64,000 bases of DNA from Seohaeicola sp024304985 (GTDB taxonomy: Bacteria > Pseudomonadota > Alphaproteobacteria > Rhodobacterales > Rhodobacteraceae), in the NCBI RefSeq assembly GCF_028802875.1, contig NZ_JARAMP010000002.1, forward strand, positions 1 through 64,000. The letters are read 5' to 3'. Below are positions 50,515 to 58,393 of this stretch, piece after piece (within the stretch, counting starts at the first letter, position 1; each line of letters opens with the position of its first letter). The notes beneath the pieces are model-generated. The model ran no database searches, had not been told where the DNA came from, and worked only from the letters and a program-made list of their open reading frames with translations. A program made the position numbers and the translations under genes.

Positions 50515-51189
50515 CTACTGGATCTCGACCGCGACCTGCATGTCGGAAAAGGCGATATAGCGGTAGGTCAGCCGCTTCTTGGCGCAAACCTCTTGCCAGG
50601 CGCGGTGTTCGCCGAACCGCCAGTTCGGATAGCCGTAATATTCGTCAAACACGACGATGCTGCCCTTGACCAACCGCGGGGCAACCTGCTGCAGCACATA
50701 AAGACTGCTTTCATAGGTGTCGCAGTCGATGTGGCACAGGCGGATGTCGAACGTGTTCTTCTTCAGGAATGCGGGCAGGGTCTTGTCGAACCAGCCTTTG
50801 TGCAAGGTGACATTCTCTTTCACCTGCGGCAGTTTGCCTTCCAGATTGAAGGTGCCCTTGGGCAGGTGATAGCCGGTCCAATCCTCGGCCAGACCTTCGA
50901 AGCTGTCAAACCCGTGCAGGGTCTCGGTCTTGAAGATATCGGCGAAATGGTTGATCGAGCGCCCTTTGAAAACGCCAAACTCAAGGATCGCGCCGCCTTC
51001 GATCCGGGCGGATGATGCGGCGTAGTTCCACAACTCCTCGGTCGTGGCAAAGATCATGGCCGTTTTGATGTGCTGTTCAGCGTAAGAGGCGGAGTCCTCG
51101 ATCGCCCGCTCCTTGAGCAGCTTGTAGACACTGAGCTTGTAGGGCGTGAAAACGCGTTTCAGGACATTGGCCAGACGACGATTATCCAT
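50515..51189 (-). CDS. TylF/MycF-type SAM-dependent O-methyltransferase
   Basis: A 224-residue class I methyltransferase. SAM motif I is GGAILEFGVFKGRSINHFAD, then ETLHGFDSFEGLAEDWTG. The metal-binding acidic residues are in RLCHIDCDTYESSLYVLQQV and SIVVFDEYYGYPNW, typical of the Mg-dependent TylF/MycF sugar methyltransferases. Start MDNRRLANV at 51189 has AGAGG at 6 nt. It is divergent from the LicD/cytidylyltransferase pair across 405 bp, so a role in decorating a surface glycan is plausible (inference). Confidence 0.85.
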   Translation of the reverse strand: MDNRRLANVLKRVFTPYKLSVYKLLKERAIEDSASYAEQHIKTAMIFATTEELWNYAASSARIEGGAILEFGVFKGRSINHFADIFKTETLHGFDSFEGLAEDWTGYHLPKGTFNLEGKLPQVKENVTLHKGWFDKTLPAFLKKNTFDIRLCHIDCDTYESSLYVLQQVAPRLVKGSIVVFDEYYGYPNWRFGEHRAWQEVCAKKRLTYRYIAFSDMQVAVEIQ

Positions 51190-51594
51190 GATGTCCTCTT
51201 TCACACTTTTCTCACTTCACACGCGAAACACGGCCATCTCGGCCTCTGCGCCATGCCTAGGGTCTGGGATGCGTCCGGTCAATCGGGATAGATGGCGCGG
51301 TCTGTTTTTCACAGTCCCGCCCTGCGGGATGCGCGACTCCGGTGCAACACCTAAGGCGCAAGACCCATCCAGTTACCACCAAGTCCGAATTATGTTTGGT
51401 GCCGCTGGGCCTTTTGCCGCATATTCAGCGAAAAAGAAGAGTTCGGGCAGTATGGTTCATCAGACAGAACGCGCCTTCGGGCCACCCAGGGCTGCGCAGT
51501 CAGGGTTGGTCGGCCATGTTCCGGCCGGCTGTCCGTTGCGCCGCGGCGCATTGAAGGACTGCGGTTGCATCCGCCCGACTGACAAGGATGACAG
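51190..51594. other. 405-bp gap with no supported gene
   Basis: No frame here has both a credible start and family similarity. The gap contains two small GC-rich inverted repeats: TCCCGC-CCT-GCGGGA at 51315-51329 and the perfect palindrome TGCGCCGCGGCGCA at 51537-51550. It must hold the divergent promoters of the methyltransferase (leftward) and LicD (rightward) genes, but I cannot pick clear -35/-10 pairs. It is less GC-rich than the flanking genes around 51380-51450. Confidence 0.6.
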
Positions 51595-52554
51595 GTGTTG
51601 ACACAGGCGATGGGCATGACATCTGCGCAGCAGGACACACGGGTCACGGTCTGTGCCGGTGAAATACGCCACATCCCGCAGGCCCAGTTGACTTTGCCGC
51701 GCGCAGGGTTCGTCGCAGCCCCCTACAACAAGGAACTGGAAGAGATGGCCGCCGATTTGGGCGACGCTTTCTCGGTCGACTATCTTGGGGCGTTCATCCC
51801 GCTGCCACTCGGGATTGGAGAGCGTTCACGACGCACGCAGAAGCCCTTTTACCGGCCAAATAGAAAGCGTCTGGCGTCCGGGCAAAAGAGCGCATTCGAA
51901 GCGTTTGCCGATGTGCCGCAGGCAGCAGAAAGCAGGGGCTATTCCCTTGAGGGCATCTATTTCCCGCAGAGCTTCCAGAACAAGGATCATGAAAATATCT
52001 GGGCTCATGTGCGCGCGACGCTGGACAAGGTCAAGGCGATGATAGGTCCTGTATTCCTGGATTCCGGCACCCTTCTGGGCGTGGTGCGGGACCAGAGCCT
52101 GATTGCCCATGACGATGATGTCGATCTTGCCGTTCTGATGCGGTCAGACAGTCAGGAAAGCGCTGCGCGCGACTGGCAGGATATCCGCCTGCGCCTGCAA
52201 GAGGCGGGGCTGTTGTCGGACAAGCAAGTCCCTAATCCGGGTGTCTACACGCTTCGATCCGGCGGCACCTGCGATATCAACCTCGTCCCGGCCTGGATCG
52301 CGGACGGCAAGTTGCATGTCTATCCCCACACCTGCGGCGACCTGCCCGGCGCGGCCTTGTTGCCGTTAGCGACATGCAAAGTCACAGGTCTGCCCATTCC
52401 GGCCCGGGCGGAAGAGGTTCTGGACGTCAACTATGGTGAGGGTTGGCGCGTGCCTGACCCCGGATTTTCATCTCCCTGGAGTCGCGCCAATCGCCGGTTC
52501 CGCAGTTTCATGGACGCTCTCGGCGGTAATCAAAAAGGTTCAGAGAATGAGTAA
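51595..52554 (+). CDS. LicD family phosphotransferase
   Basis: A 319-residue nucleotidyltransferase-fold protein. LicD enzymes transfer phosphocholine or another phospho-alcohol from a CDP carrier to cell-surface glycans. The signature is in the middle of the protein: VFLDSGTLLGVVRDQSLIAHDD, followed by DVDLAVLM, with the acidic metal ligands. The N-terminal 120 residues are poorly conserved. A C-terminal block includes LDVNYGEGWRVPDPGF, typical of the family. GTG 51595 follows AAGGA at 8 nt; ATG 51610 is an alternative. It overlaps the cytidylyltransferase gene by 8 nt, so the activated donor and the transferase are made together. Confidence 0.85.
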   Translation: MLTQAMGMTSAQQDTRVTVCAGEIRHIPQAQLTLPRAGFVAAPYNKELEEMAADLGDAFSVDYLGAFIPLPLGIGERSRRTQKPFYRPNRKRLASGQKSAFEAFADVPQAAESRGYSLEGIYFPQSFQNKDHENIWAHVRATLDKVKAMIGPVFLDSGTLLGVVRDQSLIAHDDDVDLAVLMRSDSQESAARDWQDIRLRLQEAGLLSDKQVPNPGVYTLRSGGTCDINLVPAWIADGKLHVYPHTCGDLPGAALLPLATCKVTGLPIPARAEEVLDVNYGEGWRVPDPGFSSPWSRANRRFRSFMDALGGNQKGSENE

Positions 52555-53002
52555 CGAGACAACACGAACAGCTGGGCGCACGGTTCTGACCTATGGCACG
52601 TTCGATCTTTTCCATGTGGGGCATGTCCGTCTGCTGCGGCGGCTGGCCGATCTGGGCGACAGGCTGATCGTTGCCTGCTCGACCGACGAGTTCAATACGC
52701 TCAAGGGCAAAAGGACCGCGATCCCCTATGCGCACCGGGTCGAGGTTCTGGAAGCGTGTCAATATGTGGATCTGGTCATTCCCGAGACCGAGTGGGAACA
52801 GAAACCCAAGGATATCAAGACTTACAACGTCGATCTTTTCGCGATGGGTGATGACTGGGAAGGCAAGTTCGATGATCTGCGGCAGTATTGCGATGTGCTC
52901 TACCTGCCCCGGACCGAGAACATCTCGACCACGAAGCTGAAAGAGTTGATCCAGTCGATGCATCTGATCCTGCCGGACGCGGCACAGCAGAAAATCGGCT
53001 GA
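52547..53002 (+). CDS. Cytidylyltransferase-like protein (TagD/GCT family)
   Basis: A 151-residue nucleotidyltransferase that would activate a phospho-alcohol with CTP. Motif 1 is VLTYGTFDLFHVGHVRLLRR with the HxGH nucleotide site (HVGH), and the C-terminal RTENISTTKLKEL corresponds to the R-T-x-G-I-S-T-T motif, with Asn for Gly. This makes glycerol-3-phosphate or a related phospho-alcohol the likely substrate. ATG 52547 lies inside the end of LicD. Together the pair would make and transfer CDP-activated glycerol- or choline-like groups (inference). Confidence 0.87.
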   Translation: MSNETTRTAGRTVLTYGTFDLFHVGHVRLLRRLADLGDRLIVACSTDEFNTLKGKRTAIPYAHRVEVLEACQYVDLVIPETEWEQKPKDIKTYNVDLFAMGDDWEGKFDDLRQYCDVLYLPRTENISTTKLKELIQSMHLILPDAAQQKIG

Positions 53003-53155
53003 AACCCGCGTGCATCTGCAATCTGGCCGATGGCATCACCGTGATCTGTTTGCATGGTCGCGGTGCAGGTTCCATAGTGGCGTCGAACCGGGTCACAGGG
53101 CAAAGCCGACGGCCCGGTTGACATCAGGACAGGACACCGGGACCCCATACCGCTC

Positions 53156-54097
53156 ATGAGCAAGCAGAAGATCATCATCGACACCGACCCCGGACAGGAT
53201 GACGCCGTGGCGATCCTTCTGGCACTGGCCAGCCCTGACGAGATCGAGGTTCTGGGCATCACGGCCGTCGCGGGCAATGTGCCGCTGGCGCTGACGCAGC
53301 GCAATGCGCGGATGGTTTGTGAACTGGCGGGACGGCCGGATATCCGCGTCTTTGCCGGATGTGATCGGCCGCTGGGGCGCGATCTGGTGACGGCGGAACA
53401 TGTGCATGGCAAAAGCGGGCTGGACGGCCCGGTGCTGCCCGATCCGGTGATGCCCCTGCAGGAACAGCATGCGGTCGATTTCATCATCGATACAGTGCGG
53501 GAACATGCGTCGGGCAGCGTGACGCTCTGCCCTCTCGGCCCGCTGACGAATGTCGCCATGGCGCTGGAGAAGGCACCTGATATCGCGCCCCGCATCCGCC
53601 AGATCGTGCTGATGGGGGGCGCCTATTTCGAAGTGGGCAACATCACCCCCTCGGCAGAGTTCAACATCTATGTCGATCCGCAGGCGGCCCGTATAGTCTT
53701 CCGGTCGGGTGTGCCTTTGGTCGTGATGCCGCTGGACGTGACGCACAAGGCGCTGGTCACGGCCGCGCGTAACGACGCCTTTCGCGCGATCGGCAGCCCT
53801 GTGGGGATTGCCGTGGCCCAGATGACCGAGTTTTTCGAGCGGTTCGACAAGGAGAAATACGGCTCTTTGGGCGCACCGCTGCACGATCCTTGCGTGACCG
53901 CGTGGCTGATCCGGCCTGATCTGTTCACGGGGCGGCATGTGAATGTCGAGATCGAGACGCAGTCGGAACTGACCATGGGCATGACCGTCGCCGATTGGTG
54001 GCGTGTCACCCGGCGCGCGCCCAATGCGCTGTTCATGGGTGATGTGGACGCGGACGGGTTTTTTGACCTGCTGACGGAAAGGCTGGCGCGGCTATGA
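53156..54097 (+). CDS. Inosine-uridine-preferring nucleoside hydrolase
   Basis: A 313-residue enzyme that splits ribonucleosides into base and ribose. The family's calcium-binding Asp cluster is at the start: IIIDTDPGQDDAVAIL. Substrate and metal residues continue in HGKSGLDGP, LCPLGPLTNVAMAL, LMGGAYFEVGNITPSAEFNIYVDP, and the C-terminal GAPLHDPCVTAWLI with the catalytic His and last Asp. It overlaps the next gene, a GNAT enzyme, by 4 nt. The role is purine/pyrimidine salvage. Confidence 0.94.
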   Translation: MSKQKIIIDTDPGQDDAVAILLALASPDEIEVLGITAVAGNVPLALTQRNARMVCELAGRPDIRVFAGCDRPLGRDLVTAEHVHGKSGLDGPVLPDPVMPLQEQHAVDFIIDTVREHASGSVTLCPLGPLTNVAMALEKAPDIAPRIRQIVLMGGAYFEVGNITPSAEFNIYVDPQAARIVFRSGVPLVVMPLDVTHKALVTAARNDAFRAIGSPVGIAVAQMTEFFERFDKEKYGSLGAPLHDPCVTAWLIRPDLFTGRHVNVEIETQSELTMGMTVADWWRVTRRAPNALFMGDVDADGFFDLLTERLARL

Positions 54098-54540
54098 GTT
54101 TGTTGCATCTGGCCACGGTCGAGGATCTGGAGCGTGTGGTGCCGCTGGTTGCGGCCTTTCATGCGGAAATGGGGTATGACACCGATACTGCCCATCACGA
54201 AGGGGCGGTGCTGCCGCTACTGGAAGGCTCGCCCCATGGGGCGATCTGGCTGGTTGGGCCGCGTCGCGCTCCGGTCGGCTATGTGGTGATCTCGTTCGGA
54301 TGGTCGGTGGAATATGGCGGGCTGGACGGTGTGGTGGACGAAATTTTCGTGCGCCCGCCCGTGCGGGGCCGGGGCATGGGGTTCGAGGCGTTGAACGGCA
54401 TTGCCAAGGCGCTGGGCTCCAGTGGAGTGCGTGCCTTGCATCTTGAGGTGGCCCGTGATGACGCGCGCGCCCAACGTTTCTACACCCGCGCGCGGTTTCA
54501 TCCCCGCGATCATACGATGTTCATGTCGCGCGTGCTGTAA
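54094..54540 (+). CDS. GNAT-family N-acetyltransferase
   Basis: A 148-residue acetyltransferase. The acetyl-CoA motif is VVDEIFVRPPVRGRGMGFEAL (R-G-R-G-M-G), followed by ALHLEVARDDARAQRFYTRARF (motif B). Start ATG overlaps the nucleoside hydrolase stop (54094-54097), so they are cotranscribed. The substrate is unknown; salvage-related small molecules are a guess from the pairing. Confidence 0.87.
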   Translation: MSLLHLATVEDLERVVPLVAAFHAEMGYDTDTAHHEGAVLPLLEGSPHGAIWLVGPRRAPVGYVVISFGWSVEYGGLDGVVDEIFVRPPVRGRGMGFEALNGIAKALGSSGVRALHLEVARDDARAQRFYTRARFHPRDHTMFMSRVL

Positions 54541-54569
54541 CGCAGGCGCCCTGCCCCTATATGTGACCC

Positions 54570-55988
54570 ATGACCCTGCATATCCCCTTTGACAACAGCT
54601 ATGCCGCCTTGCCGCCGCGCTTCTATACGCGGCAGGTGGCGCAACCTGTCACCGCCCCGCGCCTTCTGGTCTTCAATCACGCGCTTGCCGCAGATCTTGG
54701 GATCACGCCCGGCGATCCGGACGAGATGGCGTCCGTGTTCGCGGGCAATGCCGTGCCCGATGGGGCGGCTCCTCTGGCGCAGGTCTATGCCGGGCATCAG
54801 TTCGGCGGCTTCTCTCCCCAGTTGGGGGATGGCCGCGCGTTGCTGCTGGGCGAGGTGGTGAATATCCACGGCCAGCGCCGGGATATTCAGCTCAAGGGAT
54901 CGGGCCAGACACCCTATAGCCGGATGGGTGACGGGCGCGCGTGGTTGGGCCCGGTATTGCGGGAATATCTTCTGTCCGAGGCGATGCATGCCTTGGGCGT
55001 GCCCACGACCCGCGCGCTGGCCGCCGTGCTGACCGGCGAGAGGGTCTATCGCGAGGCCGCCTTGCCAGGTGCGGTGCTGACCCGGGTGGCCGCAAGCCAT
55101 ATCCGCGTCGGCACCTTCCAGTATTTCGCCGCGCGCCGCGATATTGATGCGTTGCAGGCGCTGTATGAGCATACCCGCACCAGGCATTATCCCGAGGCCG
55201 ACAGCCCGGCCCAAATGCTGAAGGCTGTGATTGCCGCGCAGGCCAAGCTGGTGGCCAGATGGCTGTCCATCGGCTTCATTCACGGGGTGATGAACACCGA
55301 CAACACGAGCCTGTCGGGAGAAACCATCGACTATGGCCCTGCGGCCTATATGGACAGCTATCACCCGGTAACGGTCTACAGCTCCATCGATGCGCATGGG
55401 CGCTATGCCTATGACAATCAGGCCAATGTGATCGTGTGGAACATGGCGCAACTGGCGACTGCCTTGGTGCCGCTGATGCCCGACACGGACGCGGCAATTG
55501 CCGCGTTCACCGCCGCCATCAACGCCATGCCCGCGCAGATCGAGGCCGACCGGCTGACGGCGTTCCGGCCCAAGCTGGGGCTGACGGGGGACGATCCTGC
55601 GGATGCGGCGCTGATCGCTGATCTGTTGGCACTGATGCAGGCGGGTCAGGCCGATTTCACCAACACATTCCGCGCGTTGGCCCATGGCAATGCCCGCGAT
55701 CAGTTCACGGACCGCGCCGCCTATGATGTCTGGCATGCGCGATGGCAGGACAGGTTGCACGGGGAATCGGGGGTCGAGGCACGGATGCTGTCCGCGAACC
55801 CTGCCTATATCCCGCGTAATCACCGTGTCGAGGAGATGATCAAGGCTGCCGTTGCGGGCGATATGGCGCCGTTCGAACGTCTGCTTCGCGTACTGTCCGA
55901 TCCGTTCACCGACCAGCCGGGCGCCGAGGATCTGACGCGTCCGCCCCTCAGCCACGAGGTGGTGGCGCAGACTTTCTGCGGAACCTGA
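54570..55988 (+). CDS. selO: Protein adenylyltransferase SelO (YdiU), cysteine form
   Basis: A 472-residue pseudokinase-fold enzyme that AMPylates proteins in redox control. The family core is QVYAGHQFGGFSPQLGDGRAL, DIQLKGSGQTPYSRMGDGRA, GVPTTRALAAVLTG, and FIHGVMNTDNTSLSGETIDYGP (metal and catalytic region). The C-terminus ends QTFCGT, where the Cys occupies the position of selenocysteine in some homologues. Length is normal for the bacterial form. A long open frame on the opposite strand is a shadow. Confidence 0.95.
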   Translation: MTLHIPFDNSYAALPPRFYTRQVAQPVTAPRLLVFNHALAADLGITPGDPDEMASVFAGNAVPDGAAPLAQVYAGHQFGGFSPQLGDGRALLLGEVVNIHGQRRDIQLKGSGQTPYSRMGDGRAWLGPVLREYLLSEAMHALGVPTTRALAAVLTGERVYREAALPGAVLTRVAASHIRVGTFQYFAARRDIDALQALYEHTRTRHYPEADSPAQMLKAVIAAQAKLVARWLSIGFIHGVMNTDNTSLSGETIDYGPAAYMDSYHPVTVYSSIDAHGRYAYDNQANVIVWNMAQLATALVPLMPDTDAAIAAFTAAINAMPAQIEADRLTAFRPKLGLTGDDPADAALIADLLALMQAGQADFTNTFRALAHGNARDQFTDRAAYDVWHARWQDRLHGESGVEARMLSANPAYIPRNHRVEEMIKAAVAGDMAPFERLLRVLSDPFTDQPGAEDLTRPPLSHEVVAQTFCGT

Positions 55989-55999
55989 GGCGTCTCAGG
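55984..55999. terminator. Small hairpin between convergent selO and EamA genes
   Basis: CCTGAG-GCGT-CTCAGG is a 6-bp perfect stem that includes both stop codons. No T-run; weak evidence for termination. Confidence 0.35.
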
Positions 56000-56885
56000 C
56001 CGGGATGCGCGGGCGGCGGTTGATCAGCACGATTCCCGCCGCAACCAGCACCAATCCGATCAGGACGCCGGGGCCGATCTCTTCCGACAGGATCAGCCAG
56101 CCGAGACCCACGGCCAGAACCGGGGTGAGGAAAGAGAAACTGGCCACACCCGAGGCCGGATAGCGCTTGAGCAGGAAGAACCAGAACAGAAAGCCAAAGC
56201 TGGCGACGGCCACGATCTGATAGGTCAGACCCAGAATATGCGAGATATCCAGATCGCGCAGAAAGGGGCCGAAAAGCGGGGCAGCGATCATCAGCAATAC
56301 GGCACTGACCGAAAGTTGCCAGAACAGCTGCATCTCGGGCACGACGCGCTGCACAGGCGTCAGGCGCACCACCAAGGCGATACCTGTCCAGCCGAATGCC
56401 GCGCCGAGGGCGGCCAGATCGCCCTGCCATGACGCCTCGCCGCTGCTACGCTGGCCCAGAACGATGGCCACCCCGGTCATGGCCATCACAAGGCCGATGA
56501 TGCGCCGTTGCGTCAACCGCTCGCCCGGCAGCAGGAAATGGGCAGAGACCGACAGGAGCACCGGCATCGAGTAGAGCAGGATCGAGGCCCGCGCGACAGT
56601 GGTGTGGTCCAGCGCCCAGAAAAGGCAAAGAAATTCAGCGGCAAACAAAGCCCCCAGCAGGAAGCCCGGCCAAAGCGTGTCGCGCGCAAAATCGAAGCGC
56701 ACGCCGCGCAGCCGCATCCAGAGCAGCAGCACCAGCAGCGCCCCGGCCGAGCGCAGTGCCGCCATGAAGACGGGTTGAAACCCGCCATTGCCCAGCTTGA
56801 TCACCACCTGATTGAAGGCCATGGCCGCCGCGAAACCGATCAGCGCCACCGCCCCGATGGCGTCTATCCTGTCCTTGCGTTCCAT
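55995..56885 (-). CDS. EamA/DMT-family membrane transporter
   Basis: A 296-residue transporter with ten hydrophobic segments in two EamA repeats. The first has ALIGFAAAMAFNQVVIKLG and ALFAAEFLCLFWALDHTTV; the second has LAALGAAFGWTGIALVVRLT and SFSFLTPVLAVGLGWLILSEEIGPG. Such proteins export metabolites such as amino acids. MERKDRIDAIG at 56885 is used; the frame upstream to 57323 lies over another gene. It is convergent with selO and 50 bp downstream of the DUF2238-like gene. Confidence 0.88.
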   Translation of the reverse strand: MERKDRIDAIGAVALIGFAAAMAFNQVVIKLGNGGFQPVFMAALRSAGALLVLLLWMRLRGVRFDFARDTLWPGFLLGALFAAEFLCLFWALDHTTVARASILLYSMPVLLSVSAHFLLPGERLTQRRIIGLVMAMTGVAIVLGQRSSGEASWQGDLAALGAAFGWTGIALVVRLTPVQRVVPEMQLFWQLSVSAVLLMIAAPLFGPFLRDLDISHILGLTYQIVAVASFGFLFWFFLLKRYPASGVASFSFLTPVLAVGLGWLILSEEIGPGVLIGLVLVAAGIVLINRRPRIPA

Positions 56886-56935
56886 GGCGCGAGTGGAGGG
56901 GAATTCGCGGGGATCGTCAAGTCGGCAATGGGCGA

Positions 56936-57577
56936 TCAGCGGCGGTTTCGGTGACGGCGGAAAAAGCGCGGGTTGCGTCGCACGAAATCGTCGATCAGGC
57001 CCATCAGCCCGCCCTTGGCTCGACCCTTGAGATAGGCATATCCGGTCCCTGCCCCGATCAGCGCGCCGATGAAGTCCATGATCAGGTCCCACATCGTGTC
57101 CATCAGGCCGGATTTCTGCATGTTCAGACCAAAGATCTGATCCATGCCGAATTCGAAGATCTCCCACATGGCGCCGATGGCCAGCGCAAAGCAGAAGGCG
57201 AAGAACGCCACCGCGATGGGGGGCGCGGCATAGCGGTCGCCCTGAAACATCATGAAAACCAGCACAAAGCCGATCAGGCCGAAGCCGATCGCGCTGCCGC
57301 CATGCATGATCAGATCCCACCACCAGAACCGATTGTAGAAATCATAGACCTCGCCCAGAAAGAGAGTGCCGCCGATAAAGACAACGATGGCGGCGATGAA
57401 GGAGGGCGGCACCATGATCTCGGCCCAGCGGGCGGCGAAGACCGGCGTGAGCGACAACAGCAGGGTTGCCAATGACACGAAGGCCAGCGGCCAGTTGCGC
57501 TGCACCAGTGCATCGAGCATGAACAGCGCCAGCAAAAGCCAGATGATCTTGGCCAGCCATGTCTGATCGCCAAACAC
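56936..57577 (-). CDS. DUF2238/YjdF-like integral membrane protein
   Basis: A 213-residue protein with six hydrophobic segments. Conserved polar residues lie within or near helices: WWWDLIMHGGSAIGFGLIGF, GAMWEIFEFGMDQIFGLNMQ and GLMDTMWDLIMDFIGALIG. The Asp/His/Glu pattern across three helices resembles the VanZ-like/DUF2238 proteins and may bind a metal. GTG 57577 has GGGAG at 9 nt; no in-frame ATG is nearby. The basic C-terminal tail is rich in Arg. Function unknown. Confidence 0.78.
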   Translation of the reverse strand: MFGDQTWLAKIIWLLLALFMLDALVQRNWPLAFVSLATLLLSLTPVFAARWAEIMVPPSFIAAIVVFIGGTLFLGEVYDFYNRFWWWDLIMHGGSAIGFGLIGFVLVFMMFQGDRYAAPPIAVAFFAFCFALAIGAMWEIFEFGMDQIFGLNMQKSGLMDTMWDLIMDFIGALIGAGTGYAYLKGRAKGGLMGLIDDFVRRNPRFFRRHRNRR

Positions 57578-57607
57578 CCTGTTACGCTCCCGTCAATTCA
57601 TGACTAT

Positions 57608-58330
57608 ATGCCTTCCATGTCCGCATCCCGTCTGAGAATTGCAAGCTATAACCTGCAAAAATGTGTAGGCCTTGACCTGCGCCGCCGCCCTGACCGCAGC
57701 CTCAAGGTGATCGAGGGGCTTGGGGCGGATGTGGTCGTGCTGCAGGAGGCGGACAAACGCCTGCCCCCGCGTCCAGCCGCCCTGCCCCATGGCATGATCG
57801 AGGATGACGGCTGGCAGATCGTGCCGGTGGGCACAGGCGGGCACCGACCCGGCGGGTCACTTGGATGGCATGGCAATGCCATGCTGATCCGGCCCGAGGT
57901 CCGGATTCTGGCGACCGCACATCTGGACCTGCCGGGACTGGAGCCACGCGGGGCGATCCGGGTCGATCTGGACACGCGCATCGGTCCTGTCAGGGTGATC
58001 GGGCTGCATCTGGGGCTGATCCGGCGGTATCGGTTGTTGCAGGTCGCAGCGATCATGCGCTGCCTGAGGGAATTGCCGCATCTGCCAACGGTTATGGCCG
58101 GGGATTTCAACGAATGGGGATCGGTCATGCCGCTGGACACGATGGCGCAGGGCCTGCGCTTCTTGCCCGGAAGCCCCAGTTTTCCGGCTGCTCGTCCCGT
58201 GGCCCGGCTGGATCGTTTCGCGCTGTCTGATGATCTGACCGCGCTGGAGCAAGGGGCCTATCTGGGCAATCCGGCGCGCGTCGCCTCGGATCATTTGCCG
58301 GTCTGGGCGGATATCGCCGCGACGCGTTGA
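57608..58330 (+). CDS. Endonuclease/exonuclease/phosphatase (EEP) family protein
   Basis: A 240-residue DNase-I-fold phosphoesterase. The motifs are RIASYNLQKCVGLD (Asn), VVVLQEADKRLPP (metal Glu), VIGLHLGLIRRYRLLQVAAI (catalytic His), VMAGDFNEWG (Asp/Asn), and VASDHLPVWADI (terminal Asp-His pair). These give a complete active site, but the substrate may be nucleic acid, lipid or sugar phosphate. ATG 57608 and 57617 are both possible; neither has a clear SD. A good terminator follows. Confidence 0.88.
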   Translation: MPSMSASRLRIASYNLQKCVGLDLRRRPDRSLKVIEGLGADVVVLQEADKRLPPRPAALPHGMIEDDGWQIVPVGTGGHRPGGSLGWHGNAMLIRPEVRILATAHLDLPGLEPRGAIRVDLDTRIGPVRVIGLHLGLIRRYRLLQVAAIMRCLRELPHLPTVMAGDFNEWGSVMPLDTMAQGLRFLPGSPSFPAARPVARLDRFALSDDLTALEQGAYLGNPARVASDHLPVWADIAATR

Positions 58331-58360
58331 TCCTGCATCCGTGATGCGACCAAAAGAAGA

Positions 58361-58382
58361 AAGGCACCCCGAAGGGTGCCTT
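58361..58382. terminator. Bidirectional intrinsic terminator
   Basis: AAGGCACCC-CGAA-GGGTGCCTT is a 9-bp stem with a tetraloop, flanked by AAAAGAAG on the left and a T-rich TTTGTCGTTTG on the right. It serves the convergent EEP and helicase genes. Confidence 0.8.
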
Positions 58383-58393
58383 TGTCGTTTGTC

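Noticed and set aside
51537..51550. 14-bp palindrome TGCGCCGCGGCGCA
   Set aside because: All G/C except the ends, so likely by chance in this background; no matching site elsewhere was seen.
54510..55955. 481-residue open frame opposite selO
   Set aside because: SelO motifs are intact on the plus strand; the minus frame has no recognisable domain.
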